Shown here: positions 62,966-64,000 of the stretch, in pieces | Position numbering within the stretch: the stretch's first letter is position 1 | How the letters are laid out: each line of letters starts with the position of its first letter | Origin: Nephrocerus scutellatus | Taxonomy: Eukaryota > Arthropoda > Insecta > Diptera > Pipunculidae | Length of the DNA stretch: 64,000 nt | Direction of reading: 5' to 3' | Assembly (NCBI GenBank): GCA_947095585.1 | Contig: OX352761.1 | Span: 129,548,277 to 129,612,276, forward strand | The notes under the pieces: model-generated | Database searches by the model: none | The model's input: only the letters and a program-made list of their open reading frames with translations | What the model was told of the DNA's origin: nothing | Translations under genes and position numbers: made by a program

Positions 62966-63750
62966 ATACAGGGTGTATCGTTGGTTCCTTGGTTAATTTT
63001 TTTTCGTGAAAAAAATCGTATGGGATTTCTATTCTATTTTTAACCCCTGCGGTGTACATAGCATTTAAATATAAATAGACGTACTTTTGACCTTACATCA
63101 CTTCACATCCTGTAACTATTGAACGCGTCTAGCTACAAGGTCACTGTTGGTCATTTTTAAAAGGAAATAAAAAATCAAATATGTAATGTACATTTTTTAA
63201 ATTTTTGTAACCGTAACCGATATAAGCGTCGTCAAGATCCAAAAAAAATATATTTTTTAAATTTTATTTTCAAACGCGAATATTTCGAAAATTGCTCTCG
63301 GATCATTTTTATTCGACAAATGCCATATTAAAGCCTATTCAATTTTCTACAAATCCATCTCACAATATTTCTGCATTCGGTCAACAAGAGCAGGGTTAAA
63401 AATTAAAATTTGTAAAATGAACGAAAACGTACTTTTGAACTTACATGACTTCACACCCTATAACTTTTGAACGCTTCCAGATACATGGTTACTATTAATC
63501 TTTTTTGAAAGAAAAGTACATTTTTAAGATCAAACAAAGTACATTATTTTAAATTATTTAAGCCATACCGATATGAAGATCGTCAAAATCAACATTTTTT
63601 TTTTTAAAATTGTATTAACAAACACGATTAATTCGTGATACATTTTTTTGACAAGTGCAGTATTAAAGCCTACAAATCCATGACAAAACATTTGTGCATT
63701 CAGTCAAAAAGAGCAGGTTGTGTTACTATAAGAAGAGTGGCATGACGTCT
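62966..63750. repeat. Tandem duplication of about 348-bp units
   Basis: GTACTTTTGACCTTACATCA at 63082 and GTACTTTTGAACTTACATGA at 63430 start two units alike throughout (GAACGCGTCTAGCTACAAGG / GAACGCTTCCAGATACATGG; AAGCGTCGTCAAGATCC / AAGATCGTCAAAATC; TGCATTCGGTCAACAAGAGC / TGCATTCAGTCAAAAAGAGC). A TATACAGGGTG end precedes the first. Non-coding. Confidence 0.75.
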
Positions 63751-63819
63751 CAGTGTTCCCGTAGCAAGAGTGCAACAAAATTACTCGAGGAACGGATGCA
63801 TCCTTACCACTGCTTCAAA

Positions 63820-63910
63820 AGGACTTGTAAACATATACATGCACAACACAAATGGTAGCCTTGGACCGCAACGATCGGTTGCGCCACAATATTATTGTTA
63901 TTATTATTAG
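63820..63910 (+). mobile_element. SINE 3' end
   Basis: ATACATGCACAACACAAATG, AGCCTTGGACCGCAACGATC, GGTTGCGCCACAATATTATT and an ATT tail equal the last 90 bp of the SINE family. The head is missing or replaced by unrelated sequence. Confidence 0.65.
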
Positions 63911-64000
63911 GCATTGAAAGGTTTCTTGATTCTAGATTAACCTTTCTAGAATACCTTTATGAAACGTTTAACGTGGTCTTGGCTATAAGCAAAACCATAA

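Overview
This window reads as nuclear DNA of an insect, most likely a higher fly (Diptera). It is AT-rich, its genes are split by spliceosomal introns with GT..AG borders, the larger gene has long Q/N/S/T/H homopolymer tracts like those of fly regulatory and cytoskeletal proteins, and the intergenic and intronic DNA is full of degraded transposons. There is no operon, CRISPR array or rRNA gene.

Two protein-coding genes can be assembled, both on the minus strand. (1) 4920-11598 is a complete 13-exon beta-mannosidase (GH2, lysosomal type). All splice phases agree and give an 899-residue protein with a signal peptide, the GH2 acid/base and nucleophile motifs and the C-terminal domain. (2) 24537-46462 is a 7-exon gene of about 22 kb encoding a 1,846-residue low-complexity protein that I do not recognise. 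It has an EB1-binding-like S-x-I-P motif in a basic, proline/serine-rich tail. The two genes lie head-to-tail, the large gene upstream, separated by about 12.9 kb of repeats.

The rest is a layered repeat landscape. 1-4.9 kb: non-LTR retrotransposon ends, a foldback-like element whose arms are short tandem repeats, and a possible hAT remnant. 7-10.6 kb (beta-mannosidase introns): a tRNA-derived SINE whose tail has grown into about 60 ATT repeats, plus two tandem-repeat blocks. 11.6-24.5 kb: two MITE-like inverted-repeat elements, degenerate tandem repeats and a 2-kb Jockey-type LINE fragment. 24.7-45.9 kb (introns of the large gene): LINE, SINE, Tc1/mariner-like and unclassified repeats. 46.5-64 kb: no gene found, but several nested transposon insertions.

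The most unusual material is a family of elements built from tandem units of about 115 bp between conserved ends. It recurs at least eight times, on both strands. One copy splits a LINE reading frame (47.87-49.14 kb), and another received a SINE with a clean 13-bp target-site duplication in its terminal motif (60.33-60.63 kb). Together with the foldback-like element at 2.8-3.4 kb, these are the best candidates for undescribed mobile DNA. All identifications come from reading the sequence; no database search was run.
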